In this document: piece by piece, positions 54,090 through 64,000 of the stretch | Layout: every line of letters begins with the position of its first letter | How positions within the stretch are numbered: the stretch's first letter is position 1 | Source: Globisporangium splendens | Lineage: Eukaryota > Oomycota > Peronosporomycetes > Pythiales > Pythiaceae | Length of the DNA: 64,000 nt | Direction: 5' to 3' | NCBI GenBank assembly: GCA_006386115.1 | Contig: VFIW01000044.1 | Coordinates: 302,758 to 366,757, forward strand | Program-made: the position numbers and the translations under genes | The notes under the pieces: model-generated | What the model saw: only the letters and a program-made list of their open reading frames with translations | What the model was told of the DNA's origin: nothing | Databases searched by the model: none

Positions 54090-56651
54090 ATGCGTTCGCC
54101 GTGTGTGAGCGCGTTTGAGTGACACGTTTGCCGCGTTTTTATCGTTCTCGACACGAAGAAGAAGGAACTCGCGAGAACAACTCTACGAAGACTGTGCAGG
54201 AATGTGGACGGCTCTGATTTTGGACGGTCGAGGCAAGAGATGGACTTTCAAGGTGTTCGTGTGAGCGTGAGTGAATTTGTATTGTGTTGCGAAGACGATG
54301 AGTGCGATTTGAGCAGAAGTGCCTCAGGAGAAAAAGCGAAATCAACCAAGCGTTTTTCCGTCTCGCAGAAGTGTGAACTCTGTGCCCAGGTTGGCGTTAT
54401 GTTGGTGGATTGAGACCAAGAGCGATCTTCGATCATCTGCAATGTAATAAATGGCAGGACATGGAATTTACTGTCTGTGGACCACAACCAGAAAGACGCC
54501 TCTTTGTTTTGTTTTGTTTTGTTTTTTTCGTTTCATCAGTTGCTTGTTGTGTATGGTGTGAGTTTGCTGTGCACGATGAGGTGGATGTCACTGCTGTGCT
54601 TCAATCGCGTCGTGTGGTTCTATTTCATTTCTTGCCTTCAGGGCGTTAGCACGTTTGGCTCGTGCTTTCGAATTCGTCAGGTAACCTCCTGCAGCGTTGA
54701 TTGCTGGATGGAACATTGAACAACGTGTGACGCAGTTTATCAAGACAAAGTCGCTTCATTGTGGAGCGAGGGTGCAGGTCAGCGAACGCTGCTCGCCAAA
54801 AGTTGAAATGTGGATGAACTCGCTTGCAGTTGTCCGATTTGATTGTGGACGCTTGATGAGCAGAGTCACTTGGGGAATGCAGATCACAAAGGATAGATAG
54901 AATGATGGTATCGGTTAAGCAGGAGAAATGCTCTGCGAATGCCGATTTCGAAAGCTGAGATGTGACAAGCTTCGGATGACGGACCGTGATCAAATCCGAA
55001 TGCGTGCATCTACAGCAAATCTACGATTCATGTGTCCACGGGCTGAGAATCACATTGCACACGCGAACACAGATATGAGACCAGGTGCACCACCTCGGTT
55101 GATTCTGTCACGACCTTGTGCACTTTTCGTTCCCGCACGCACGTCCGGACGGATGGCTTGAGATGGATCTCCGGTCTCACTCCAGGTCTCCAGTTCCGCC
55201 CCCGACGTGTCAGATGTTCTCTGGGCTCCTTACGTCAACCTGATACACACAACATCGCTTCTTGCATGCCAAGACTACTCATCACAGTGAGGTCTCCCAT
55301 GTCAACCCACACGCAGCATATACTCATCAAGCCAAGTTCGCTCGTCATCCGCATGTCTTTCACGTACAGTTGTCGTGCCGATCTGGAATCTCGCTGTCAA
55401 ATCCGATCCTATCTTTCAGAAGTGGCGGGAGGTGCTACAGTGTGACGTGCTGGCAACCCACACACACAGTTGCATCAGAAAAAAAAGTTAATCAACGTCG
55501 TGGAGTATGTAGTGGCAGAAATGAGTCGAATCTCAACAACGGAGTGCATTTGTACTAATCAGCCGCAAATCGAATATTGGTCCCACTTCTTACGGTAAAT
55601 CGATTCGGCTTGCATCGTAACTGAGACTTAAAGTATGCCACAGGATGGCCGACTTGGACACGAAACATACACGAACGACCTGACTAACCAAGGTGTCAGC
55701 CTGGACATTGTGGACTTCAGCAAATCAAAGTTGTGAAAAGTCTGGAAAAAACATACCGGTGTCTGATCAAAACGGGAATGAATTTGCACTAATTTCTACT
55801 ACAAATCAAGTGTTGGACACGCTTCTTTAGTCCTTAGTCGATCAACGTGTGCCATAATGAGGCGCTAATGCATGACGCATGATGTGTTTCACGAAATATA
55901 TACAAACGACTTGACCACATTGGTGCCTACGGTGCCTCAGCCACGTTAGTCTCGTTAATTGATCGATCGCGTCCCAAAGCATTGGTTTAATTTGCTGTCT
56001 CCGCGGGAAACTCTACTTCCCACGCACTGCATCTGTGCTCTCGGGGGAAATGGTTTCTGCGAGCTTGTTGACGCTATTTTCATGATTGCTGCCAATCGCA
56101 AACCAAGGTCGTGATGGTCTCACCACATCAGCCACCTCATAGTTTGACCACAAGTATGAATATATAGAGGTAGAAATGGTGCTTTCCCTATCAAAGCTGT
56201 CTCGTTCGATTTGCAAAGTATACAGTGTGACAGGTTCTGAGAGGTCTGAGCAGAGCGCAAGGAGCGATTTGTGAGATGGGGGAGGCACATCAGTTTGCCT
56301 GTTCGTGAAGCACATGGATCTTGTCTGGAAGTGAAGTTCCCAATCGCATTTTCTGTCCTCCATGCCACAGCTGGGAATCTACAAACCAACGCGGTGTGGA
56401 TCTTTGCAGGTAGAAACCCGACTTTGTACAATCCGGAACGACAGGTCGTGCTTTTTTCAGGTTCTCACCCTTTCCTCTCAATGATTGTTTTACTCATCAG
56501 CGCGAGCGATACGCGTAACTTTTCTCTTTGCCGTGATCTGCTCGACCGATTGACCCCTCGCTCACAAGACAATTTGCAGCGTAGCGGCCACTCAGCTCGA
56601 TAGTCGGTCAGTCTTCCCTCAGAAAGCGAACGTCCAGGTTCTTGGGACAAC
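54090..56651. other. Intergenic region without a convincing gene
   Basis: It is AT-richer, with only short frames on all strands and no domain recognised. It holds the 3' region of the UBL-eL41 gene and, near 56608, the promoter of the next gene. Confidence 0.6.
56605..56618 (+). promoter_or_regulatory. Inr-like core promoter of the first tandem MFS gene
   Basis: CGGTCAGTCTTCCC contains TCAGTCTT, matching the YTCANTYY initiator, about 40 bp upstream of the ATG. Confidence 0.4.
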
Positions 56652-58217
56652 ATGCCGGCCGTGAATCGACATGGATACGCTGCAGGTCAGCACGTCACGA
56701 GGCGTTTGGACGCCCTCGGTCAGAACGTCCACTCTGGCTGCTTCGGTCTTTCATGGTGGTTCATTCGAGTCTTCGTCGTCCTCGGTGGAGCCTGGGGGCT
56801 CACAGCCACCCACACCATCGCGTTCGCCTATATCATTCGTGCCATTCAACAAGATATCCCTATGGATACGAACCAGAAAGCACTCGTCAACGGCAGTGTC
56901 ATGCTTGGCGCCTTCTGTGGCTCCTTCATCTTCGGTAACCTCGCCGATTCGCGTGGGAGAAAGTTTGCGCTCATCATCTCGTTCTTCCTCGCCCACTTCG
57001 CGAGTGGACTGCGTGCAGTAGCGCCAAACCTCGAGGTACTGATCGTGTTCCGGTTCATCTCGGGTCTCGGTCTCGGCGGTGAGCAGCCGGTCATGGCTGC
57101 TTTGATCATGGAGCTCGCACCAACGCGACTTCGTGGCCGTGTGCTGGTATACCTGGATACATTCTACCCGATTGGGCACGTCCTCGCCGTCATTCTTGGC
57201 CGTGAACTCGAGCCTGAAATCGGTTGGCGAGCGGCCACCGCATTCAACGGGGTTGCCGTGCTGTACATCTTCCTGATCTACTTCTGGGTCCCAGAGTCTC
57301 CGAAATGGCTTGCGCACTCTGGCAAGTTCGAAGAGTCCGTGCGTGTCTTGCGATCCATTGAACGACAGTGCAGCGTGTATCAACCCAAGGAAGCCGACGA
57401 AGCGATCTACAACTTGGAGCGTATGGAAGTCGCTGGATCCACAGGAATGTACCTCGTGCAACCCCAGAAGCTGTCATTCTGGCGATTGGTGACCAACCGT
57501 TTCCGGATCCTGCTCCGGTACCCGTACCTGCAACGCACGCTGGTGTTGTGGGTGGTCTGGATGGGCATGGCTTTGACAAACGATGCGATCGACTTGTACT
57601 TGGGAGACCACTTTGTCGAAAACATCACACACAAAGCGGTTAAATCCGCCGTGGTGTACGGTGACATCTTGGCGCAGATTCCAGGCACGCTGTTGGCGTC
57701 CGTGCTCATCGACCGCATTGGACGAAAGCAGACATTGATTGGATTCCTGCTGTTAGCCAACGCTGGCTCGTTGCTCGAAGCGTACCTGGACCCGACAACG
57801 GCTACCTTGCTGCTCTCCGGATGCGTCCGGAATTTCGCGTTCATGGGTGCGTGGGGCACCCTGTACGCGTACACGCCTGAGCACTACCCGATCTCGATCC
57901 GAGTCATGGGCATCAGTTACGCGTGGGGGATCAGTCGCATCGGAGCGTTCACCGGGCCGTACGCTGTCATCTACATGGCCGAGCACTGGAACATGAGCAT
58001 CCCCGCTGTGATGTGGACGTTCTGCGGCATCTCGCTCGCAGTCGTGGCCGTGCTCGTTTACTTTGGGGTCGAGACCACGCACGAAGATTCGGACAAAGGA
58101 GACTTCAAGGCATCGTCGGCACCAACGGATACACAAAGTGTGAACGAAAACGTCGTCATGTACATGCGTCACGAGGACGAGAAGCTGCCAGCGCATCCAC
58201 CAATTCACTTTATCTAA
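56652..58217 (+). CDS. MFS transporter, tandem copy 1
   Basis: The frame encodes 521 residues, intronless, with twelve predicted helices. Motif A NLADSRGRK (about 96-104), PTRLRGRV (157-164) and VPESPKWLAHSG (about 213-224) place it in the sugar-porter/SV2-like branch of the major facilitator superfamily. It has a conserved start MPAVNRHGYAAGQH shared with the next gene, a large central cytosolic loop (SIERQCSVYQPKEADEAIY) and an about 45-residue hydrophilic tail ending HEDEKLPAHPPIHFI. The substrate is unknown: sugar, organic anion or phosphate are all possible. It forms a tandem pair with 60260-61822, 2 kb downstream, and both are on the plus strand. The central loop and helix sequences of the two are nearly colinear, so this is a duplication. 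Confidence 0.93.
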   Translation: MPAVNRHGYAAGQHVTRRLDALGQNVHSGCFGLSWWFIRVFVVLGGAWGLTATHTIAFAYIIRAIQQDIPMDTNQKALVNGSVMLGAFCGSFIFGNLADSRGRKFALIISFFLAHFASGLRAVAPNLEVLIVFRFISGLGLGGEQPVMAALIMELAPTRLRGRVLVYLDTFYPIGHVLAVILGRELEPEIGWRAATAFNGVAVLYIFLIYFWVPESPKWLAHSGKFEESVRVLRSIERQCSVYQPKEADEAIYNLERMEVAGSTGMYLVQPQKLSFWRLVTNRFRILLRYPYLQRTLVLWVVWMGMALTNDAIDLYLGDHFVENITHKAVKSAVVYGDILAQIPGTLLASVLIDRIGRKQTLIGFLLLANAGSLLEAYLDPTTATLLLSGCVRNFAFMGAWGTLYAYTPEHYPISIRVMGISYAWGISRIGAFTGPYAVIYMAEHWNMSIPAVMWTFCGISLAVVAVLVYFGVETTHEDSDKGDFKASSAPTDTQSVNENVVMYMRHEDEKLPAHPPIHFI

Positions 58218-60259
58218 GTGACTCCTTTGCTTTCATTGCATGCTGCCCTACCAAGTTGCAAATACACGAGTTGGGCATGCGGTGTGCCGAACAATCAATA
58301 TGCTTCAAGAGTAAAATGTCGCTTTTAAGAGAGTTTGAAGCCGATCACAAGATCCGCCTCAATTAATAGCCCATCGTTATAATTTATAAAGCTAGACAGC
58401 TTTTACTCATTCAAGCAATGCTAGCGCTTGTGGCATCGCCAGAAGGTGTCCGACTTTTGAGTCAACGCCAGTCAATTGCAGCGAGACGTCTTTGTCGACG
58501 TGTGGAAGGCGTCAGACACGATGTTGATCACAACAATGGTACCGGTACATCTGCTCGTGCGCTCAGGACCGAGACTGTCCATGAACGCGGCGCACAAAGG
58601 ATGTTGGAGAAAAGCCAGCAGCCTGCGCGATTGCCTTTTCGCTGACAGCGAGTGTTCATACAGTGCACCGCTTATTACTATCAGGGAGATTAACGAGAGC
58701 AATCCTTTAGGTCATAAACAAACCTGACCAATAGGAGGTGGTATGGCTCAGACACAACGTTGTGGAATCTGAAAGTTTCAGAGAAGCCTGGCTTTGAAAC
58801 GAGAAGAGAATCCTGTGTGGTACCCTTACATCACCCGAGCTTCATTCCAGATGACCTCGTCAGAGGGTGTTCGCATTCGATTTGGAAAATTATGGTCCAT
58901 AGGTCTTCTTCTTGTGCCGAAGAAGAGGTCGGACATGGCAGTGATCACAATGGCGATGCATGCATCTATAAAACCATACGAGAATGAGACAGTCCATGGG
59001 GAGAAGAGCGAAGAGCACAACGAAAAGAACACCTTAGCCACAGCGGTTGCCTCTCTTCGTGCGCACCATCCTTTGCCATCCACATTGCCGCGTGTTCACT
59101 GTGGTTGTCGTCTGTCCTGGGAAGCATGTGTAGCAATGATACACACCGCACGACATTGGAATGTGTTCAGTTAAAGCTTTGTGTTTATGGGATCAGTATG
59201 AGACGCATCTGTTTTCGCCTTGCTTTTCGGGATCATCTCTCTCATTCCGAGTCTACGGCACGTTGGGAACGCACACACGTAGATCGACCGCAAGTCAAGC
59301 GTTGCAAATCTGGATATGGACAGTGACATTTGTTTGACTAAAACATGGACTCTTGTGCGTGTCCTTGAAACAACGAGCCGATGTGAAGTAATGCCATCGC
59401 CTGCTGAGATGTAACGAGTTGAGTGTTCATGATCCCCTGGAATGCAACGAGATAGCGACGAAAGCCACCAAAACGGAACCGATCCCTCACTTTGTCCTCC
59501 TCATTGCAACAGGACGTCCAAATGGGATCGGTTGGGTACAGCTGTGCATTTTTTGTACCGATTAGTGGTCCAGAGTGCGGCCTGTCTGATATGGCATGAC
59601 AGTTCGGTGTAATGTTGCGGTGATCGGATGCACCCTGTCTCGAAGTCGTTGAACCCATATTCAAATATCAAGTTACAGAGAGATTGTATTGCCGGAGGAC
59701 AGTGCACGTTTGAGTGTGCTGTACAGAGCCGTCTCTCTCATAAACAATAATATAAGAAGAAGAAAATAATGAGCTTTCATGGATGCTCTAAGCTGTCCTG
59801 GGATGGCAAGTAGTCAGTCAGACCAGATTGGTCACCAGCTGATTCCACGAGGAGCACACGAGAGCGATTTGCGAGCTTTGACAGTGGCTGCTGCTCACAT
59901 GAAGGATGCCATGTGGTCGCTCTGCATAGACTGAACCAGTTGAGCACCTCAGCTTGAGGTTATTATTTCCATACCGTACTCACGTATTAATAATACGTGA
60001 GATAGAACCAGGCTCAGCGCAATCAGGTGGATTCCTGCTGCTCTATGGCGGCAAAGAAAGGAGCTCGAGTCATGCGAGAAAAGGGAATCGTATACACGTC
60101 AAATCACAGCGAGAAGCTCAGTCTTTCCGCACGATTCTAATTTGCTCTTTCTCATCTTGCCCGCACACATGGTCTGATAGACGAGCGCATTTGTCAATTT
60201 GGCAGGTCGAATCCCAGTCCCGTTTTGCGTCCTCTTCTCGCGGCGAGCAGAGTGCCAAG
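58218..60259. other. Intergenic region between the tandem MFS genes
   Basis: No gene is supported; frames are short and mutually overlapping. It includes the 5' region of the second MFS gene; the frame of that gene is open upstream to 59954 but without protein character. Confidence 0.6.
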
Positions 60260-61822
60260 ATGCCGGCTGTGACTCGCCACGGGTATGCTGCTGGCCAGCA
60301 TGTCGCCACGCGCTTAGACGCGCTCGGACAGAACGTGCACTCCGGTATCTTTGGCGTGTCGTGGTGGTTCATTCGCGTCTTCGTCATCCTCGGGGGAACC
60401 TGGGGGCTCACAGCAACCCACACCATCGCGTTCTCCTACATCATTAACGACCTTGAGAAAGATATCCCGCTGAACACGTCCCAGGTAGCACTCGTCAACG
60501 GCAGCCTGATGCTCGGTGCGTTCTTCGGCTCCTTCATCTTCGGCAACATCGCTGATTCGCGTGGGAGAAAGTACTCGCTCATCATCTCGTTCTTCCTCGC
60601 GCATTTTGCGAGTGGACTACGCGCAGCAGCAACGAATATCCACGTGCTCGTCATTTTCCGGTTCATCTCAGGTCTCGGTCTCGGGGGCGAGCAACCAGTC
60701 ATCGCAGCGCTCATCATGGAACTGGCGCCATCGCGACTTCGCGGCCGTGTGCTGATATACCTCGATACGTTCTGGCCGATTGGACACACGCTTGCCGTCG
60801 TTCTCGGCCGTGAAATCGAACCTCAGATCGGGTGGCGAGCCGCCTCAGCCTTCAACGGCGTGGTAGTGTTGTACATCCTCCTGATCTACTTTTGGGTCCC
60901 CGAGTCCCCGAAATGGCTCGCGCACGCCGGCCACTTTGAAGAATCTGTGCGAGTATTGCGATCGATTGAACGACAATGCAGCGTATTCCAGCCTGAAGTC
61001 GCCGACGAAATGATCTACAACTTGCAGCACCAAGATGTTGCCGGGACAACTGGAATGTACCTCGTCCAACCCCAGAAGATCTCTTTCTTGCGATCCGTGA
61101 TCAACCGTTTTCGGATCTTGCTCCGATACCCGTACTTGCGTCGTACGTTAGTGTTGTGGTGCGTCTGGATGGGTACGGCAACCAGCAACACTGCGATCGA
61201 TGCGTACCTCGGCGGATACTTCTTACGAGGGATCACTGACAAGACCAACCAGTCGATCGTCGTGTACGCAATGATCTTGGCGCAGATCCCAGGCACACTG
61301 CTGGCGTCCGTGCTCATCGACCGTATTGGTCGCAAGAACACACTCGGTGGGTTCTTGATTCTAGCGAGCATCGGCTCCTTACTGGAGGTGTATTTGCCCT
61401 CCGAGACAATTCCAATGTTGTTTGCTGGCTGCTGCCGAACCTTTGCGTTCATGGGCGCCTGGGGAAGTCTCTACGCGTACACGCCCGAGCTGTACCCGAT
61501 CTCGATGCGTGTCATGGGCACGAGTTACGCCTGGGGTCTCAGTCGCATCGGCTCGTTCGGAGGTCCATACACCGTCATCTGGATGGCCGATCACTGGCAC
61601 ATGAGCATCGCCGCCGTGATCTGGACGTTCACAGGGATCACGTTTGTCGTGGCCGCTGTACTGATCGTCTTTGGCGTCGAAACCGCGCACCAAGATTCCG
61701 ACAGAGGGGACTACAAGCCGTCGACGTCAACGAGCCAAGAGCACCCGGTTACCACAGTCGGGTACACGAAACACGAGGATGCTGCGCGTCCACCACCATC
61801 GCAGCCAGTTTTTTTCGTCTAG
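60260..61822 (+). CDS. MFS transporter, tandem copy 2
   Basis: The frame encodes 520 residues. It is a close paralogue of the upstream copy with the same start pattern (MPAVTRHGYAAGQH), which fixes the ATG at 60260 rather than the open frame further upstream. It has motifs NIADSRGRK, PSRLRGR and VPESPKWLAHAG, the same central loop (SIERQCSVFQPEVADEMIY) and a short tail ending PPPSQPVFFV. Differences from copy 1 concentrate in the loops, the second half and the tail. An AATAAA is at 61856-61861. It probably transports a related substrate; regulation cannot be read. Confidence 0.93.
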   Translation: MPAVTRHGYAAGQHVATRLDALGQNVHSGIFGVSWWFIRVFVILGGTWGLTATHTIAFSYIINDLEKDIPLNTSQVALVNGSLMLGAFFGSFIFGNIADSRGRKYSLIISFFLAHFASGLRAAATNIHVLVIFRFISGLGLGGEQPVIAALIMELAPSRLRGRVLIYLDTFWPIGHTLAVVLGREIEPQIGWRAASAFNGVVVLYILLIYFWVPESPKWLAHAGHFEESVRVLRSIERQCSVFQPEVADEMIYNLQHQDVAGTTGMYLVQPQKISFLRSVINRFRILLRYPYLRRTLVLWCVWMGTATSNTAIDAYLGGYFLRGITDKTNQSIVVYAMILAQIPGTLLASVLIDRIGRKNTLGGFLILASIGSLLEVYLPSETIPMLFAGCCRTFAFMGAWGSLYAYTPELYPISMRVMGTSYAWGLSRIGSFGGPYTVIWMADHWHMSIAAVIWTFTGITFVVAAVLIVFGVETAHQDSDRGDYKPSTSTSQEHPVTTVGYTKHEDAARPPPSQPVFFV

Positions 61823-63439
61823 CCCACTAGGTACACCCTTTCTCAACAGCACGCCAATAAAGGGTCTAAGCAGAGTGGCTGAATGTGTCTTTTTTGCATG
61901 TTGTGCCGCGCTCGTAAGTCAACAAAATAGTATAACCGTAGCAGTGAGTCTTCATCTCTTTCGATTGAACCGATTTCACCTACTTCTCAATATAGCCTAC
62001 TAAATAGCCTACATTCGTATCGGTTTGAGAACGTGGTAATATTGTAGTACCGTAATCGACGCCGTTTAGGAAATGCGTAAAAAGAACGACCTTAATCCTG
62101 TAATATTCCGTAAAAAACGGCGAAGAAATTTTACAAAGTATGCTTTTTTCACTGTGGGTTTTTAAGTTTTCTTTTTGTTTGTTCGAAAACCTCGATATTT
62201 TTGGATGGCCAAAACCGGGTTTTATTTTGCCAACCTGCACAAAATCTCATACCAGGGATTCTCACGCTTTGCTGGTTGTGTTAATTTGCTAGTCCAAATT
62301 GGTTAATCAGAACTGTTCAGCAAAAACAGCAACAAGCCAACCGTGAGGTCAGGGCACTGAATAGTTCGGGTTGGGCTTGATGTTGTCACAACCTGTGCTG
62401 GTCACACTCATCTGCTTTGCCACTGCTTGTAACGGGGCTCTCCATCTCATGGGCTCTCGGGTCAGGATAGTGTGGGTTATGCCACATCGGTTTACTACAT
62501 CTTCCAGCCACCCACCCACTGCCTACAGCTCAGGGCACATTAATATGTGTCACTCATGAACACTGTACTCAGCCACTTGCATATTAGCCAATAGGACTGA
62601 GCCGTTAAGATTTAATCCCATTGGATGACAGTCAGACTGGACACCCGACTATCTACCAATGAGAGACACCGTACGATTCAGTCCGAACAATTGCATGTTA
62701 GCACTTTAAACTCTAATTCACTTCTCAATGTGCACGTTAGCGCGCAAAGCTCCCTCCCTTCTCTTTGGACACAGCGGTAACGCAATGCTCCTCTTCTCAC
62801 TGCGCTTCCTCAACGCATGTTTATGTCGTGTAACGACTCCCAATTCAGACGATTCCCGAGGTATTTCCATAAGTAAGTGGATATGCACTTATTTGTTTCC
62901 CAGATGGAAAGTTACTACCGAATTTTGAAAATGTTTTAAGTACATTGCACTAAGTACGAAAACACATGATTTCCAACTCACTGGGTGCGTTTTGTTCATG
63001 ATGAGAACTCAAATGAGTCATTAATTTAGTGCGCGTGTTGTAATTATTCTTGGGAAAATGAGTTATTGGATTTTACAACAGAAAAGATGTCCCCTTTGCC
63101 TGAAGTCATGTGAAATCACATTTCGGTTTACTTTTGCCAGAAACTCACCCGATAAATGCAGTTTAAGGGAAAATAGCCACGCATTTGCACGCATGACTTA
63201 CGGGTCGTGGATAAGAAGGGTAAAAACGCCTATTTTTGTCCATTAAATGCTATTAGAAGCGATCGTTTCAAGAATCTAGCCGATGGGCCAATATGAGGTG
63301 ATGCAAAATTTGGTTTTGAAAAGATACTCTCATCCAGAAGATACGTAGAAAAAGATATGGATACGTTGATTGATTTACGCGAAGAGCTTTGCATGTGGCA
63401 GTGAAGCAAAACAATCAGTATTTCATTTTCTTCCCAGCA
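61823..63439. other. AT-rich intergenic region
   Basis: AATAAA at 61856-61861 ends the MFS gene. The remainder has no coding signal, with many stops in all frames. Confidence 0.65.
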
Positions 63440-64000
63440 ATGAACAAGCCGACCAAGAAGGCAGCTGCCAACTACGGAAAAGTACCGTTTGCCCTGGACG
63501 CTTCAGACCTCGAACTTGCTAAAGACTTTGGTTTGCTGCAAGACCAAACCCCAGTTAATTGCTCCGACTCGACTAAAGACGATTATGGCGTGGCGTACAA
63601 TCGCCAACAGAACATTGGCGTGGAGAGTTTCAGCTCTCAGAAGGCAATTCAAGCGCGTTGCAAGGAATTCGCGGTCAAAGGTGGTTTTCAGTTGTTCGTA
63701 AAGTTTAACAGCACGAAGGCGGGTAACTTCGGAAACGCGAAGTGCGCTTGCAAGAAGCTCAATGGACAGCAATACTTTGCAGCAGCGTGGAACCTGAGGT
63801 TTTGCAGTGCCCTTTCTTCTTCAACGTTTCTGGTAGTGCGGGGGGCTGAAAGATTACTGCAGCAAACTTTTGCCACAACCACATCAAGCACGTCGGATTC
63901 TCAAAGCGACCGTGTGCAGAAGGACAGTTAGCCCATGTAATGGGACGCTGTTCACAACAGTACCCAAAACACGGCACACACGCTTGTGCGACGAGGAAGC
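63440..64000 (+). pseudogene. Broken MULE/FAR1-like transposase N-terminal fragment (runs off the window)
   Basis: The ATG at 63440 (MNKPTKKAAANYGKVPFALD) opens a frame with CKEFAVKGGFQLFVKF and KCACKKLNGQQYFAAAWN. A frame change near 63792 is needed to continue into CPFFFNVSGSAGG, one in-frame TGA (63847-63849), then ITAANFCHNHIKHVGFSKRP, which resembles the Cys/His end (C...HNH) of a FAR1/MULE DNA-binding domain. This fits a decayed Mutator-like transposase, but only the N-terminus is in the window. Confidence 0.45.

Noticed and set aside
59338..59664. 108-codon minus-strand frame between the tandem MFS genes
   Set aside because: Slightly protein-like but isolated, with no domain and no promoter; treated as chance.
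1..64000. CRISPR array, operons, tRNA or rRNA genes
   Set aside because: No spaced identical repeats, no operon-like spacing, and no tRNA or rRNA signature noticed; the genome is eukaryotic.

Overview
The window looks like a piece of an oomycete (stramenopile) nuclear genome. Protein-coding genes are compact, GC-rich and mostly intronless; the few introns are about 70-130 bp. Genes lie on both strands between AT-richer, low-content spacers. The actin gene carries a near-perfect match to the oomycete Inr+FPR core promoter just upstream of its ATG. Species cannot be decided from the sequence alone.

Layout. 1-3.2 kb: no convincing gene. 3.2-4.5 kb: first exon of a GAF-like sensor protein cut by a 412-base assembly gap. 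4.5-6.2 kb: an ACBP-FYVE-PH domain gene with three introns and one apparent frameshift. 7.1-7.6 kb: a small His/Tyr/Ser-rich protein (minus strand). 7.6-10.6 kb: degenerate spacer. 10.6-11.7 kb: MDR/zinc-type dehydrogenase. 12.2-13.7 kb: mitochondrial cysteine desulfurase NFS1. 13.9-17.6 kb: large unknown multi-pass membrane protein (minus strand). 19.1-20.2 kb: actin. 22.2-24.8 kb: an MFS transporter with a long C-terminal tail.

25.1-47.9 kb is a disrupted host gene for a secreted protein. Its reading frame is split by a Ty1/copia element (25709-43818; 209-bp LTRs, GTCTT target duplication). Nested in the 3' end of copia is a tandem Ty3/gypsy chromovirus array, LTR-internal-LTR-internal-LTR (25999-38373; AATTT target duplication). 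A 5'-truncated LINE (about 45.65-47.69 kb) sits further downstream. The host gene also has an in-frame TGA. About 20 kb of the window is therefore layered transposon in one gene.

48.1-49.4 kb: a secreted Cys-rich, probably GPI-anchored protein (minus strand), divergent from MCM6 (49.8-52.9 kb), whose promoter holds a perfect palindromic E2F-like site. 53.8-54.1 kb: a ubiquitin-like domain fused to ribosomal protein eL41, the most unusual gene in the window. 56.7-58.2 and 60.3-61.8 kb: two tandem MFS transporter paralogues. The right edge holds a broken MULE/FAR1-like fragment.

The genes are mostly unrelated housekeeping functions (Fe-S cluster assembly, DNA replication licensing, ribosome, cytoskeleton) and transporters; no biosynthetic cluster or operon is visible. 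All calls are from reading the sequence and family knowledge; no database search was run.
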